Shown piece after piece: positions 13,941 through 21,990 of a DNA stretch of 34,915 nucleotides. Location: positions 1-34,915 of the forward strand of contig CAYZNJ010000003.1 in assembly GCA_964479745.1 (NCBI GenBank), in the 5' to 3' direction. Position numbers and translations under genes: made by a program. Positions within the stretch are counted from its first letter, which is position 1. Each line of letters begins with the position of its first letter. The notes beneath the pieces were generated by a model that saw only the letters and a list, made by a program, of their open reading frames with translations, was not told the origin of the DNA and made no database searches. This DNA comes from JACPNK01 sp964479745. GTDB lineage: Bacteria > Patescibacteriota > Minisyncoccia > 2-02-FULL-40-12 > IGHO2-12-FULL-4.

Positions 13941-16262
13941 ATGAAAACGAATAACCTAAACCCGAACGACGAACTGCCTTTGATAGCTCTCAAAAATGTC
14001 GCCTTGTTTCCCCGGGTCGGCATTCCTTTGGTGGTCCAAAGATCAAAGTCTCTCGGCAGTTTGGAATATGCTTTGGCTAAAAACAGCCAGATTATTTTTG
14101 TTGCCCAAAAAAATCTCCAAGACGATGCCGAGCCCAAAGACCTGTTTAAAGTCGGCACTGTCGGCCGGGTTACTTCCACTAACCATTTGCCGGACGGCTC
14201 TTTTAGGATTGATGTTGAGGGTTTAAACCGGGTAAGAATCGCAGAGTTTACTCAGGAAGAGCCTTTTTTTAAGGCAAGGACGGAATCTTTTGAAGCAGGA
14301 TACCGGCCGAGCATAGAAAGCGAAGCTTTAGTCAGGACTTTAGTTGAGCGGTTTAAAAAAATTACTGAATCCAAAATTTTTTCTTCAGTTCTGCCTTCTT
14401 TTCTTTTTACCTTGGGTCAAATTAAAGACCCGGAACAACTGGTCAGTTTAATTGCGGTGAATCTTAATTTGGACATTGCTGATCAGCAGGATATTTTGGA
14501 AACGGCTGATATTAACGAAGCTTTAAAAAAAGTTAACCTTTTTCTTACCAGAGAAATTGAAATTATAGAGGCTGAAAAAAAAGTTGCCAACGAAACCAGA
14601 AAACAATTGGGCAAAATGCAAAAAGAAATATTTTTGAGAGAACAGATGAAAAGCATTGAAAAAGAACTTGGGCTTGAAGGTGAGAAAGGAGAGTATGAAC
14701 AGCTCAAATCTAAAATTAAAAAATCCGGCATGCCCGAAGAGATCCAGAAAAAGGCTTATAAAGAATTGGCAAGGCTTGAAAAAATGCCAATGTTCAGTCC
14801 CGAGGTTTCTTATCTGCGGACTTACCTTGATTGGCTTGTTGAATTACCGTGGGCGGTCAGCACCAGAAAATCAATTGATCTGAAACAGGCGGAAAGAGTT
14901 TTGGATAAAGATCATTTTGCTTTGAATAAGGTTAAGGAAAGAATACTGGAGCATCTGGCAGTTCAAAAACAGGTTGGCAAAGTTAAAGGACCAATCCTCT
15001 GTTTTATTGGTCCGCCCGGAACAGGCAAGACATCAATCGGCCGTTCGATTGCCAACGCTTTGGGCCGAAAATTTGTCAGGATCTCTCTGGGCGGTTTGCA
15101 CGACGAAGCGGAATTGAGGGGTCATCGCCGGACTTATGTCGGCGCTTTGCCCGGCAGAATTATCCAAGGCATACATACTGCGGGCGCCAAAGATCCAGTT
15201 TTTATGCTTGATGAGATTGATAAAATCGGCCAAGACTTCCGGGGAGACCCGGCCGCCGCTTTGCTTGAAGCTCTGGATCCCGAACAGAATTTTTCGTTTT
15301 CAGACAACTATCTGGAAGTGCCTTTTGATTTGTCGGATGTGATTTTTATCACTACCGCAAACCGCCTGGATACTATACCGCCGGCCCTAAGAGACCGTTT
15401 GGAGATTATTGAATTTCCCGGTTATACCGAGGACGAAAAGTTGCATATCGCCAAAAACTTTTTGATCCCAAAACTGTTCGGACAGCATGGATTGAAATCA
15501 AAAACATTTTCTATGCCTGACGGCGCCGTTTCTGATGTCATCAGAAAACACACCAGCGAAGCCGGTGTTCGCGAGCTGGAAAGAAAACTCTCAACGATTT
15601 TCAGAAAAATAACCAGAAAGGTGGTTGAAAACGGTTCAACAGTTAAAGTTTTGGTCAATGACAAAACTCTGCATCAATTTTTGGGGCCGGCCAGATATAC
15701 CCATCAAAAAGGAGAGAAAAAAGATGAAATAGGGGTGGCAACCGGTTTGGCTTGGACTCCGGTCGGTGGCGAAGTCTTGTCTGTTGAAGCAACCAAAATG
15801 CCGGGCAAGGGCAAACTCATTCTCACAGGCCATCTTGGTGAGGTTATGAGAGAGTCTGTTAGCGCCGCTTTAAGCTATGCCCGTTCAAGCGCGCAAAAAT
15901 TTAAAATCAAAAATGATTTTTATAAGGAAGATATTCATATACACATACCTTCAGGAGCGATTCCTAAAGACGGCCCTTCGGCTGGCGTGGCTATGGTAAC
16001 GGCGATAATTTCTTTGCTTACCCAAAGGCCGGTGCGTAAAGATGTCGGCATGACCGGAGAAATAACTTTGCGCGGCAAGGTGCTTGAAATCGGGGGAATG
16101 AAAGAAAAAGTTTTGGCGGCTCACCGGGCTGGCTTGAAAACGATTATTATTCCAAAAGAGAACGAAAAAGATTTGGAAGATATCCCTCCTAAAATAAAAA
16201 AGGAATTGAAGTTTATTTATGCCGAAACTGCGGACGATGTCTTGAAAGTTGCTTTGAGATAG
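13941..16262 (+). CDS. lon: ATP-dependent protease Lon
   Basis: Lon is a cytoplasmic hexameric AAA+ serine protease that degrades misfolded and regulatory proteins. The 773-residue protein has the N-terminal substrate domain (~12-205: LPLIALKNVALFPRVGIPL), the coiled helical linker, Walker A GPPGTGKT (357-364), 'FMLDEIDKIG', and the protease domain with catalytic Ser680 in PKDGPSAGVAM and Lys721 in GGMKEKVLAAH. All key residues are intact. ATG 13941 starts MKTNNLNPNDELPLIAL. A perfect CIRCE operator upstream implies HrcA control, so it belongs to the heat-shock regulon. It is followed within 40 bases by an MgtC-like gene and a run of membrane-protein genes probably sharing the transcript. Confidence 0.98.
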   Translation: MKTNNLNPNDELPLIALKNVALFPRVGIPLVVQRSKSLGSLEYALAKNSQIIFVAQKNLQDDAEPKDLFKVGTVGRVTSTNHLPDGSFRIDVEGLNRVRIAEFTQEEPFFKARTESFEAGYRPSIESEALVRTLVERFKKITESKIFSSVLPSFLFTLGQIKDPEQLVSLIAVNLNLDIADQQDILETADINEALKKVNLFLTREIEIIEAEKKVANETRKQLGKMQKEIFLREQMKSIEKELGLEGEKGEYEQLKSKIKKSGMPEEIQKKAYKELARLEKMPMFSPEVSYLRTYLDWLVELPWAVSTRKSIDLKQAERVLDKDHFALNKVKERILEHLAVQKQVGKVKGPILCFIGPPGTGKTSIGRSIANALGRKFVRISLGGLHDEAELRGHRRTYVGALPGRIIQGIHTAGAKDPVFMLDEIDKIGQDFRGDPAAALLEALDPEQNFSFSDNYLEVPFDLSDVIFITTANRLDTIPPALRDRLEIIEFPGYTEDEKLHIAKNFLIPKLFGQHGLKSKTFSMPDGAVSDVIRKHTSEAGVRELERKLSTIFRKITRKVVENGSTVKVLVNDKTLHQFLGPARYTHQKGEKKDEIGVATGLAWTPVGGEVLSVEATKMPGKGKLILTGHLGEVMRESVSAALSYARSSAQKFKIKNDFYKEDIHIHIPSGAIPKDGPSAGVAMVTAIISLLTQRPVRKDVGMTGEITLRGKVLEIGGMKEKVLAAHRAGLKTIIIPKENEKDLEDIPPKIKKELKFIYAETADDVLKVALR

Positions 16263-16299
16263 GGGATAATTATTGAGGCTATCTCTAAAACCTCGTTTT

Positions 16300-16779
16300 A
16301 TGATTTTTTCTCAAAGTTTATTTTTTAAGCTTCTGCTGTCAACTGTTATAGGCGCTTTAATCGGGCTGGAACGGGAAAGGTCCCACAAGTCTGCCGGTTT
16401 AAGGACCAACGCCATGGTTGCTCTCGGTTCTACTTTGATTACTGTCATTTCTCTCAACGCGTTTGTGGGGAAACCGTATGCTGATCCCAGCAGGTTAATA
16501 TCAAACATCATCGTCGGTATCGGTTTTATCGGCGGCGGAGCGATTTTACAGCAAGGTGATAAAATTAGAGGCATAACTACGGCGGCAACTTTATGGGTGG
16601 TGGCGGCAATCGGTATTGCTGTAGGAGTCGGTTTTTATTTGGAAGCTGTATTTTCGTTGGCTTTGGTTTACTTTATTCTTACGGCTTTGTGGCTGTTTGA
16701 AAAGAAAGAAGGCAAGAGAATACTCTACCAAAGCGTAAGAGAAGGAAAAGAAGAAGGAGAAAAAACCGATGGGCTATAA
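16300..16779 (+). CDS. MgtC/SapB-family membrane protein
   Basis: The signature 'LLSTVIGALIGLERERSHKSAGLRTNAMVALGSTL' followed by 'IVGIGFIGGGAIL' and 'GITTAATLWVVAAIGIAVG' is the MgtC N-terminal domain, with four to five membrane segments. MgtC proteins are linked to magnesium limitation and, in pathogens, to ATP synthase regulation; the role here is unknown. At ~159 residues the C-terminal ACT-like domain of longer members is absent. I prefer ATG 16300 (MIFSQSLFFKLLL) over the TTG at 16273. The gene overlaps the next start by 11 bases. Confidence 0.88.
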   Translation: MIFSQSLFFKLLLSTVIGALIGLERERSHKSAGLRTNAMVALGSTLITVISLNAFVGKPYADPSRLISNIIVGIGFIGGGAILQQGDKIRGITTAATLWVVAAIGIAVGVGFYLEAVFSLALVYFILTALWLFEKKEGKRILYQSVREGKEEGEKTDGL

Positions 16780-17899
16780 AAAGTTTTATTATTCAGTCGC
16801 CGTTTTGGTTGGAGGAACCGTTGGAGTTGGCATTTTTGGAGTGCCTTTTGTCTTTTCAAAAGCCGGTTTTTTAACCGGTTTTTTATTTTTAGCGGGGCTA
16901 TCGGCCTTTAACCTGGCTTTGAATTTGGCTTACGGGGAAATTATTTTAAGGACGGACAAAGCTCATCAGCTCGTCGGTTATGCCGGGATTTATTTGGGCA
17001 ATTTTTTTAAAAAGCTTGTTTTTTTTACTTTTGTTCTGTCTATTTATTCCGCTTTGCTGGCTTACATAATCGTAGGCGGGGAATTCTTAGCTAATATTTT
17101 ATCTTACAAATTTTTCATTTCAGCCGATGCTTTAAGCATAATTTTTTTCTTGACAGGAGCTTTTGTCGTGGTCGGCGGATTGAAAACCATATCGGCAGTT
17201 GATTTTGTAATGATGCTTTTGTATCTGGCGGCTATACCTCTCATTGGTATTTTAGGCGCCAACCACATTAACTTTCATAACTTTTCTTTGTGGCACAAAG
17301 AATTTTGGTTTTTGCCTTATGGAGTGGTTCTTTTTGCTTTAACCGGCCTGTCTTCGGTTGTTTTACAAAGAGAAGTTTTAGACGGCAGGGAATCTATTTT
17401 AAAAAAGGCAATAATTTGGGGCAGTTTAATTCCGCCTGTTTTATACCTTATCTTTTCTTTTGTTGTTGTTGGTATTTCCGGCGATGCGACCTCGCCAGAG
17501 GCTCTTTCCGGCTTGTTGATTTTTTTGAACCCCAAAGTGGTCTTGGTCGGTTCAGTTTTTGGTATTTTGGCCATTTTTACTTCGTTTATCGGTTTGGGCA
17601 GGGTGCTTTCAGAATCGTTTCAATATGATTTTAAAATCAGCAAACTTTTATCTTGGTTGTTGGCTTTATGGCCGCCTTTTTTCTTCTTCCTTTTTAAAGT
17701 AAGGAATTTTATAAACGTTATCGGCTTAGCCGGCGCTCTGGCTTTGGGCATTGAAGCCGTTATTTTTATCTTTATTTACGGCAGAGTTAAGAAAATGGGG
17801 CATCGCATACCGGAGTATTCCTTGGGTCTGCCGAAGTGGTTTTGGTATCTGGCTGTAGTTGTATTCGTCATCGGCGCAGTCTTGACCTTTATCAGGTAG
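16769..17899 (+). CDS. amino-acid permease (aromatic/neutral amino-acid transporter family)
   Basis: A 376-residue integral membrane protein with about ten to eleven hydrophobic segments. The opening VAVLVGGTVGVGIFGVPFVFSKAGF carries the unwound first-helix glycine motif (GGTVGVGIFGVP) of the APC/LeuT-fold Trp-Tyr permease (HAAAP) and SLC38-like families. It probably imports amino acids with a cation, fitting an organism with few biosynthetic genes (inference). An AAGGAG site lies nine bases before ATG 16769, inside the end of the MgtC-like gene. Substrate unknown. Confidence 0.8.
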   Translation: MGYKKFYYSVAVLVGGTVGVGIFGVPFVFSKAGFLTGFLFLAGLSAFNLALNLAYGEIILRTDKAHQLVGYAGIYLGNFFKKLVFFTFVLSIYSALLAYIIVGGEFLANILSYKFFISADALSIIFFLTGAFVVVGGLKTISAVDFVMMLLYLAAIPLIGILGANHINFHNFSLWHKEFWFLPYGVVLFALTGLSSVVLQREVLDGRESILKKAIIWGSLIPPVLYLIFSFVVVGISGDATSPEALSGLLIFLNPKVVLVGSVFGILAIFTSFIGLGRVLSESFQYDFKISKLLSWLLALWPPFFFFLFKVRNFINVIGLAGALALGIEAVIFIFIYGRVKKMGHRIPEYSLGLPKWFWYLAVVVFVIGAVLTFIR

Positions 17900-17913
17900 C
17901 CGTCAGAGAAAAC

Positions 17914-19227
17914 ATGAACAAAATAGAAAAATTTATTCTTTATCTTTTTGTTTTTGTTCTTCCTTTTCAGACAAGGATTATTTTGAAAGTTTGGACGGCA
18001 AATCCGGCCGTTGGTTTTAACGAGTGGACTTCCGCCTTTCTTTACGGCACCGATGCTTTAATTTTATTGCTCCTCATTTTAGGCGCCAAAAGAATTTTCA
18101 ATCGTCTGAAAAAACTTGAAATGGCTGATTTTTTTCTGCTGGTTTTTATTTTGGCGTCAGTCCTGTCTGTTCTTGGGGCTGAAAACAAAACTCTAGGCTT
18201 ATATCGTTTGATTAAAGTTATTGAGTTTGCGGCTCTCTATTATTATATCAACTCGTCTTTGAATATAGTTTTTGATTTTGCCGGAGCCGTAAAGGCAGTT
18301 TTGTTTTCGGCTATTTTTCAAAGCGCAATTGCCGTGTTGCAGTCTTTGTTTCAAAAAAGTTTGGGTTTAAAGTTGCTGGGAGAATCTTTTTTAAGGACTA
18401 ATCTCAACGGGATAGCAGTTGTTCCCGCCGGCGGCGTAAAATTTTTAAGAGCTTACGGCACGATGCCGCATCCGAATGTTCTTGCCGCCTGGCTTTTTTT
18501 ATCCATCTTTGCCTTTTACTTTTGGTATTTGTATGAAAAAAAAGAAAGACATGCATGGTTTGTTCTCGCAGTTTACCCGCTTCTTTTGATTGCTTTTTTG
18601 TTTACATTTTCAAGAACGATAATTGGTCTTTGGATTCTGGGTTTAATTTCGAGGCTTATTTTTGTTGCTGTAAAAAGAAAAAGCTATCGGCTTAGCCCTA
18701 TTTTCCAAAAAAGACTTCTTTTCTTGATACTCATTTCATCTGTTGTCATTCTTGTTTTCAGTTTTTTTTACTGGCCGCAGGTAGAGTCAAGAATCAGTAT
18801 ATCAACAGACGATCTGGCTGTGTCGGAAAGAATTTTTTATAATAAGATAGCCGGTGAAACCGCAGTTTCAAATCCGGTTCTGGGAGTCGGCCAGGGCAAT
18901 TTTGTCTGGCATACGCTCAAAACTTTTCACTTTGACAAGGACTATCTTTATCAGCCGGTTCATAATATTTACATTCTGATTGCCAGTGAAGTCGGCTTTG
19001 TGGGCTTGGCGCTTTTCCTGCTCTTTGTTTTTTATTTGGCGTACTCTTTTGTTTCAAAAACCGGTTTGCGGGCTCTCTATCAGTTTTCTTTCTTTATTGT
19101 CTTTGCGTCTATTCTAACCATGGGTTTGTTTGATAACTTTTTCTGGACGCTTCAGCAGGGCCAGATTATTTTCTGGATGTTTTTGGGACTAGCTTCGGGA
19201 TTAACTAACATATCTGCAAAGCTCTAA
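17914..19227 (+). CDS. O-antigen ligase/polymerase-like (Wzy_C) membrane protein
   Basis: With ATG 17914 (MNKIEKFILYLFVFVLPFQTR) the protein has 437 residues, about eleven membrane segments and one large outer loop. The block GTMPHPNVLAAWLFLSIFAF and 'FTFSRTIIGLWILG', then 'NPVLGVGQGNF' and the 'PVHNIYILIASEVGFVGLALFL' helix, match the WaaL/Wzy_C pattern, in which the 'vHN.yl.ia.E.G..gl' motif near the C-terminus is conserved. Such proteins transfer or polymerise lipid-linked glycans outside the membrane. The product here might be a surface polysaccharide or S-layer glycan. An upstream in-frame start overlaps the permease gene and is rejected. Confidence 0.85.
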   Translation: MNKIEKFILYLFVFVLPFQTRIILKVWTANPAVGFNEWTSAFLYGTDALILLLLILGAKRIFNRLKKLEMADFFLLVFILASVLSVLGAENKTLGLYRLIKVIEFAALYYYINSSLNIVFDFAGAVKAVLFSAIFQSAIAVLQSLFQKSLGLKLLGESFLRTNLNGIAVVPAGGVKFLRAYGTMPHPNVLAAWLFLSIFAFYFWYLYEKKERHAWFVLAVYPLLLIAFLFTFSRTIIGLWILGLISRLIFVAVKRKSYRLSPIFQKRLLFLILISSVVILVFSFFYWPQVESRISISTDDLAVSERIFYNKIAGETAVSNPVLGVGQGNFVWHTLKTFHFDKDYLYQPVHNIYILIASEVGFVGLALFLLFVFYLAYSFVSKTGLRALYQFSFFIVFASILTMGLFDNFFWTLQQGQIIFWMFLGLASGLTNISAKL

Positions 19228-19234
19228 ACAAGTT

Positions 19235-19918
19235 ATGGAAAGCTTACTGCATTTTATTCAAAACCACGCTCCGTACCTCATTTCTTACAAATACCTTTTT
19301 TTATTTATCGGCGGTTTTATTGAGGGCATGAACGTGCTCGTTTTCGGGGGATTTATTGCTTCTACCGGGCAGGTAAGTTTGCCTATCGTGCTTCCTCTTT
19401 TTATTGTTGCTCATGTTTTAAACGGCTACGCGTGGTATCTGGTTGGCTATTTGGGCGGGGCCAGAGCTCTTGATAAGTGGGGGCATAAAAACAAAATAAG
19501 CCACAATGTTATTGCTAAAATCGAAGACTATTTTAAAAGGTACAGCGGCCGGGCGATTATGTTTGCCAAATTTACTTTCAGCTTGGAAATAGCGACCATG
19601 ATTTTGGCCGGTTCTTTGAAATATAATTTAAAAAAGTTTTTTAAATACAACCTTTACGGATCAATCGGCTGGGTGGCGATGACCGTTTTTATCGGTTATT
19701 TTTTTGCCGAGAGTTTTAAGGTTTTCTCATCTTTTATAAAAAACCTCTCTCTGCTTCTGATTTCTTTAGCCGGGGCCATCTCTCTTTTGTATATTGTCCA
19801 AATAATGCTCAAAAAATACTTTGTGCGCTATCTTACTGTTCAGCAAAAACTTAGGGATTGGAGCGAAAAACTGCGTGACGGCCTTAACGGCTTAATGAAG
19901 GAAGAAGACGAGGAGTAA
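19235..19918 (+). CDS. DedA/VTT-domain membrane protein
   Basis: 227 residues with the DedA layout: GGFIEGMNVLVFGGFIASTGQ, then 'GYLGGARALDKWGHKNK', 'FKRYSGRAIMFAKFTFSLEIATMILAGSLKYNLKKFFKYNLYGSIGWVAMTVFIGYFF'. The 'F.R..p..R' block of DedA proteins, important for proton coupling, is reduced to FAKFTFSLEIA. DedA/VTT proteins help flip lipids such as undecaprenyl phosphate, which would fit the neighbouring O-antigen-ligase-like gene. It starts seven bases after that gene. Confidence 0.85.
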   Translation: MESLLHFIQNHAPYLISYKYLFLFIGGFIEGMNVLVFGGFIASTGQVSLPIVLPLFIVAHVLNGYAWYLVGYLGGARALDKWGHKNKISHNVIAKIEDYFKRYSGRAIMFAKFTFSLEIATMILAGSLKYNLKKFFKYNLYGSIGWVAMTVFIGYFFAESFKVFSSFIKNLSLLLISLAGAISLLYIVQIMLKKYFVRYLTVQQKLRDWSEKLRDGLNGLMKEEDEE

Positions 19919-19963
19919 GAACAAGCCTGTTGATAAGTTATGGAAAATATTCAAGAAACCTGT

Positions 19964-19969
19964 TATAAT
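19964..19969 (+). promoter_or_regulatory. -10 element of the subtilisin gene
   Basis: A perfect TATAAT at 19964-19969 with a weak -35 (TGGAAA) 17 bases upstream. ATG 19981 lies 11 bases downstream, so the mRNA leader would be about five bases; ATG 19972 is too close to be used. Confidence 0.55.
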
Positions 19970-19980
19970 CTATGTTAATT

Positions 19981-21195
19981 ATGAAAAACTTAAAAAAGCT
20001 TTATGTTCTGGGGCTTTTTGTTGCAATAGCAGTTCTGCCCTTTAACGCTTACGCAGTAGAAAGTGGCAGGTATTTTGTAAAATCTAATAGTCAATTTTGG
20101 AAAAACGCCTTCAACGTCAGGAGCGAGTTTGAAGATGGTTTTACCGCTGATTTGAACGATTGGCAATTTAAATTTGGCAGAATCTTGGGTTTAAGCATTG
20201 AATCAGTCCCTGTTTTTCAAATTTTGCCGGACGGCGTTGCTGAAAGCTCTCAAAAATTAAAAACCAATGCTAAACCCGGCAGCGTTGTAAGGCTGATTCC
20301 GAGCGATCAAACACCCTGGGGAATTGAGTATGTTTACAAAGATTTTAGTATCGCAAAAACTTCCGGCGGGGCTGGCGCCGAAGTTACTAAAGTTGCTGTG
20401 TTGGATACTGGTATTACCCAATCTCACCCAGACCTTAAAGCGCGTATTGCCAAATGCGAAGATTTTACCGATATGCGTTTTCCGGTAGTTGAGGGCAAGT
20501 GCGTAGACAAAAACGGGCATGGGACGCATGTGTCAGGCATAATTGCTGCTGACGGCGGTTCTGACGGTTTGGGCATTTACGGTGTTGCGCCGCAGGCTTC
20601 TCTGTATGCTTTCAAGGTTTGTTCTCAAAACGGTTCTTGTTATGCCGATGATATTTCTGTGGCTGTTAAAAAAGCGGCTGATGAAGGAGCCAATATTATT
20701 AACTTAAGTCTGGGCTCGGACAAACCATCTTCTTTGATTTCCAGCGCCATAGACTATGCCGTATCAAAAGGAGTTTTGGTTGTGGCGGCTGGGGGCAACG
20801 ATGGTCCTTACCCGGCAAGCATAGATTATCCGGCGGCCCAAGCTGACGTAATCGCTGTCGGCGCTTTTGGTTTGAATTTTGTTATACCCGATTGGAGTTC
20901 CCGTGGCATTAACTCGCAAACCATCCCCTTTGCGGTGGAGGAGCAAGACATGGAATTGGCCGCTCCCGGAGTCAACATTGAATCCGCTTGGAAAGACGGC
21001 GGCTACGCGATTTTGTCCGGCACTTCTATGGCCGCGCCCTTTGTCAGCGGTCTGGCGGCGAAATACTGGCAGTTATTTGCTTTGGAAACCAACCCGATGG
21101 AATCTGTCAGGAACTTTCTCCATACCAACGCTTTAGACATTGATGGCGTTGGTGACGACAACGCCACCGGCTTCGGTTTTGCGAGGGTACAATAG
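19981..21195 (+). CDS. secreted subtilisin-like serine protease (S8)
   Basis: N-terminal signal peptide (MKNLKKLYVLGLFVAIAVLPFNAYA, cut near residue 25) then a propeptide of roughly 90 residues and the S8 catalytic domain. Catalytic residues are visible: Asp142 in VAVLDTGI, His180 in NGHGTHVSGI and Ser349 in LSGTSMAAPFVSG; the oxyanion Asn is in AAGGNDG. The protein (404 aa) ends soon after the catalytic domain with no wall anchor or membrane helix, so it should be released or remain in the envelope. Possible roles are nutrient release or host-surface processing (inference). The ATG is chosen from promoter spacing. Confidence 0.93.
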   Translation: MKNLKKLYVLGLFVAIAVLPFNAYAVESGRYFVKSNSQFWKNAFNVRSEFEDGFTADLNDWQFKFGRILGLSIESVPVFQILPDGVAESSQKLKTNAKPGSVVRLIPSDQTPWGIEYVYKDFSIAKTSGGAGAEVTKVAVLDTGITQSHPDLKARIAKCEDFTDMRFPVVEGKCVDKNGHGTHVSGIIAADGGSDGLGIYGVAPQASLYAFKVCSQNGSCYADDISVAVKKAADEGANIINLSLGSDKPSSLISSAIDYAVSKGVLVVAAGGNDGPYPASIDYPAAQADVIAVGAFGLNFVIPDWSSRGINSQTIPFAVEEQDMELAAPGVNIESAWKDGGYAILSGTSMAAPFVSGLAAKYWQLFALETNPMESVRNFLHTNALDIDGVGDDNATGFGFARVQ

Positions 21196-21216
21196 TGCGA
21201 TTCAATAACACTAAGC

Positions 21217-21316
21217 AATAAAATCAGAGGCAATGTTTCAGAGGGCAACTTTTTCTGATGAAGAATCCTCACTGGGGATTCTTAAGTCCCGAAGGAATAT
21301 TGCCTCTGATTTTATT
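21217..21316. repeat. 100-bp palindrome after the subtilisin gene
   Basis: Perfect 18-bp outer arms AATAAAATCAGAGGCAAT (21217-21234) and complement (21299-21316). Inner hairpin AAGAATCC/GGATTCTT (21261-21283). The centre GGCAACTTTTTCTGATGAAG... is shared with the element at 1676-1725 with only a few differences, while the outer arms differ. Confidence 0.85.
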
Positions 21317-21330
21317 AAAAAATCTATTTT

Positions 21331-21990
21331 ATGGTTAATAGAGTCGTTAAGCACCTAGTTCTCTCTGACTTTTTGCTGAATTTTGCTTTTGGGCTTTTGG
21401 CGCCGATTTTTGCTATTTTTATTTTAAGAAATATCGAGGGCAGTACTTTGAGAGTTGTCGGTTTGGCGACTACTTTTTATTGGATTGCCAGAACGACGAC
21501 GACTGTTCCGCTTTCAAAATTTTTAGACCGGACCGACGGCGAACGCGACGAATTTTATTTTATGATGATCGGCACTTTTATCATGTCCTCTATCCCACTG
21601 TTTTTCTTATTGGCGAAAGTTCCCTGGCACATTTATCTAATTCAGTTTGTTTCCGGTTTGGCCAACTCCATGGCCGTGCCTTCTTGGCGGATTTTATTTA
21701 CCGACCATCTTGACCGCGGCTCTACCGGCTACGAGTGGTCTTTGGAAGATATTGCCATCGGTGTCTCTGTCGGCATCAGCGCCTATCTTGGTTCAATTTT
21801 AGCCGACAAATTTGGTTTTCCGGTAGTTTTCATTTTCCTATCCATGCTTGGCTATTTGGGAACAATGATGTTGATGCCGATTTCCAGAGACGCCAAAAAT
21901 TTGGCACAAATTAAACGAGAACATCGTTTGGAAAAAATCAGATTAAAAAGAAAAACCAGTCCGCCAATAAAAGTTGACGGTATAAAATGA
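21331..21990 (+). CDS. half-size MFS-like membrane protein
   Basis: 219 residues with about six membrane segments. The opening 'HLVLSDFLLNFAFGLLAPIFAIFILRNI' and the loop 'LSKFLDRTDGERDEFYFMMIG', corresponding to the MFS motif A region between helices 2 and 3, resemble the N-terminal half of a major facilitator. A normal transporter has 12 helices; here the frame ends after a charged tail (KREHRLEKIRLKRKTS) with a stop that overlaps the polX start by four bases. There is no trace of a second half downstream, so it is either a genuine half-size carrier that dimerises or a long-standing truncation. Confidence 0.7.
   Translation: MVNRVVKHLVLSDFLLNFAFGLLAPIFAIFILRNIEGSTLRVVGLATTFYWIARTTTTVPLSKFLDRTDGERDEFYFMMIGTFIMSSIPLFFLLAKVPWHIYLIQFVSGLANSMAVPSWRILFTDHLDRGSTGYEWSLEDIAIGVSVGISAYLGSILADKFGFPVVFIFLSMLGYLGTMMLMPISRDAKNLAQIKREHRLEKIRLKRKTSPPIKVDGIK

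Noticed and set aside
17836..17913. N-terminal extension of the O-antigen-ligase-like gene
   Set aside because: It overlaps the end of the permease gene in another frame; MNKIEKFILYLFVF at 17914 is a natural start.
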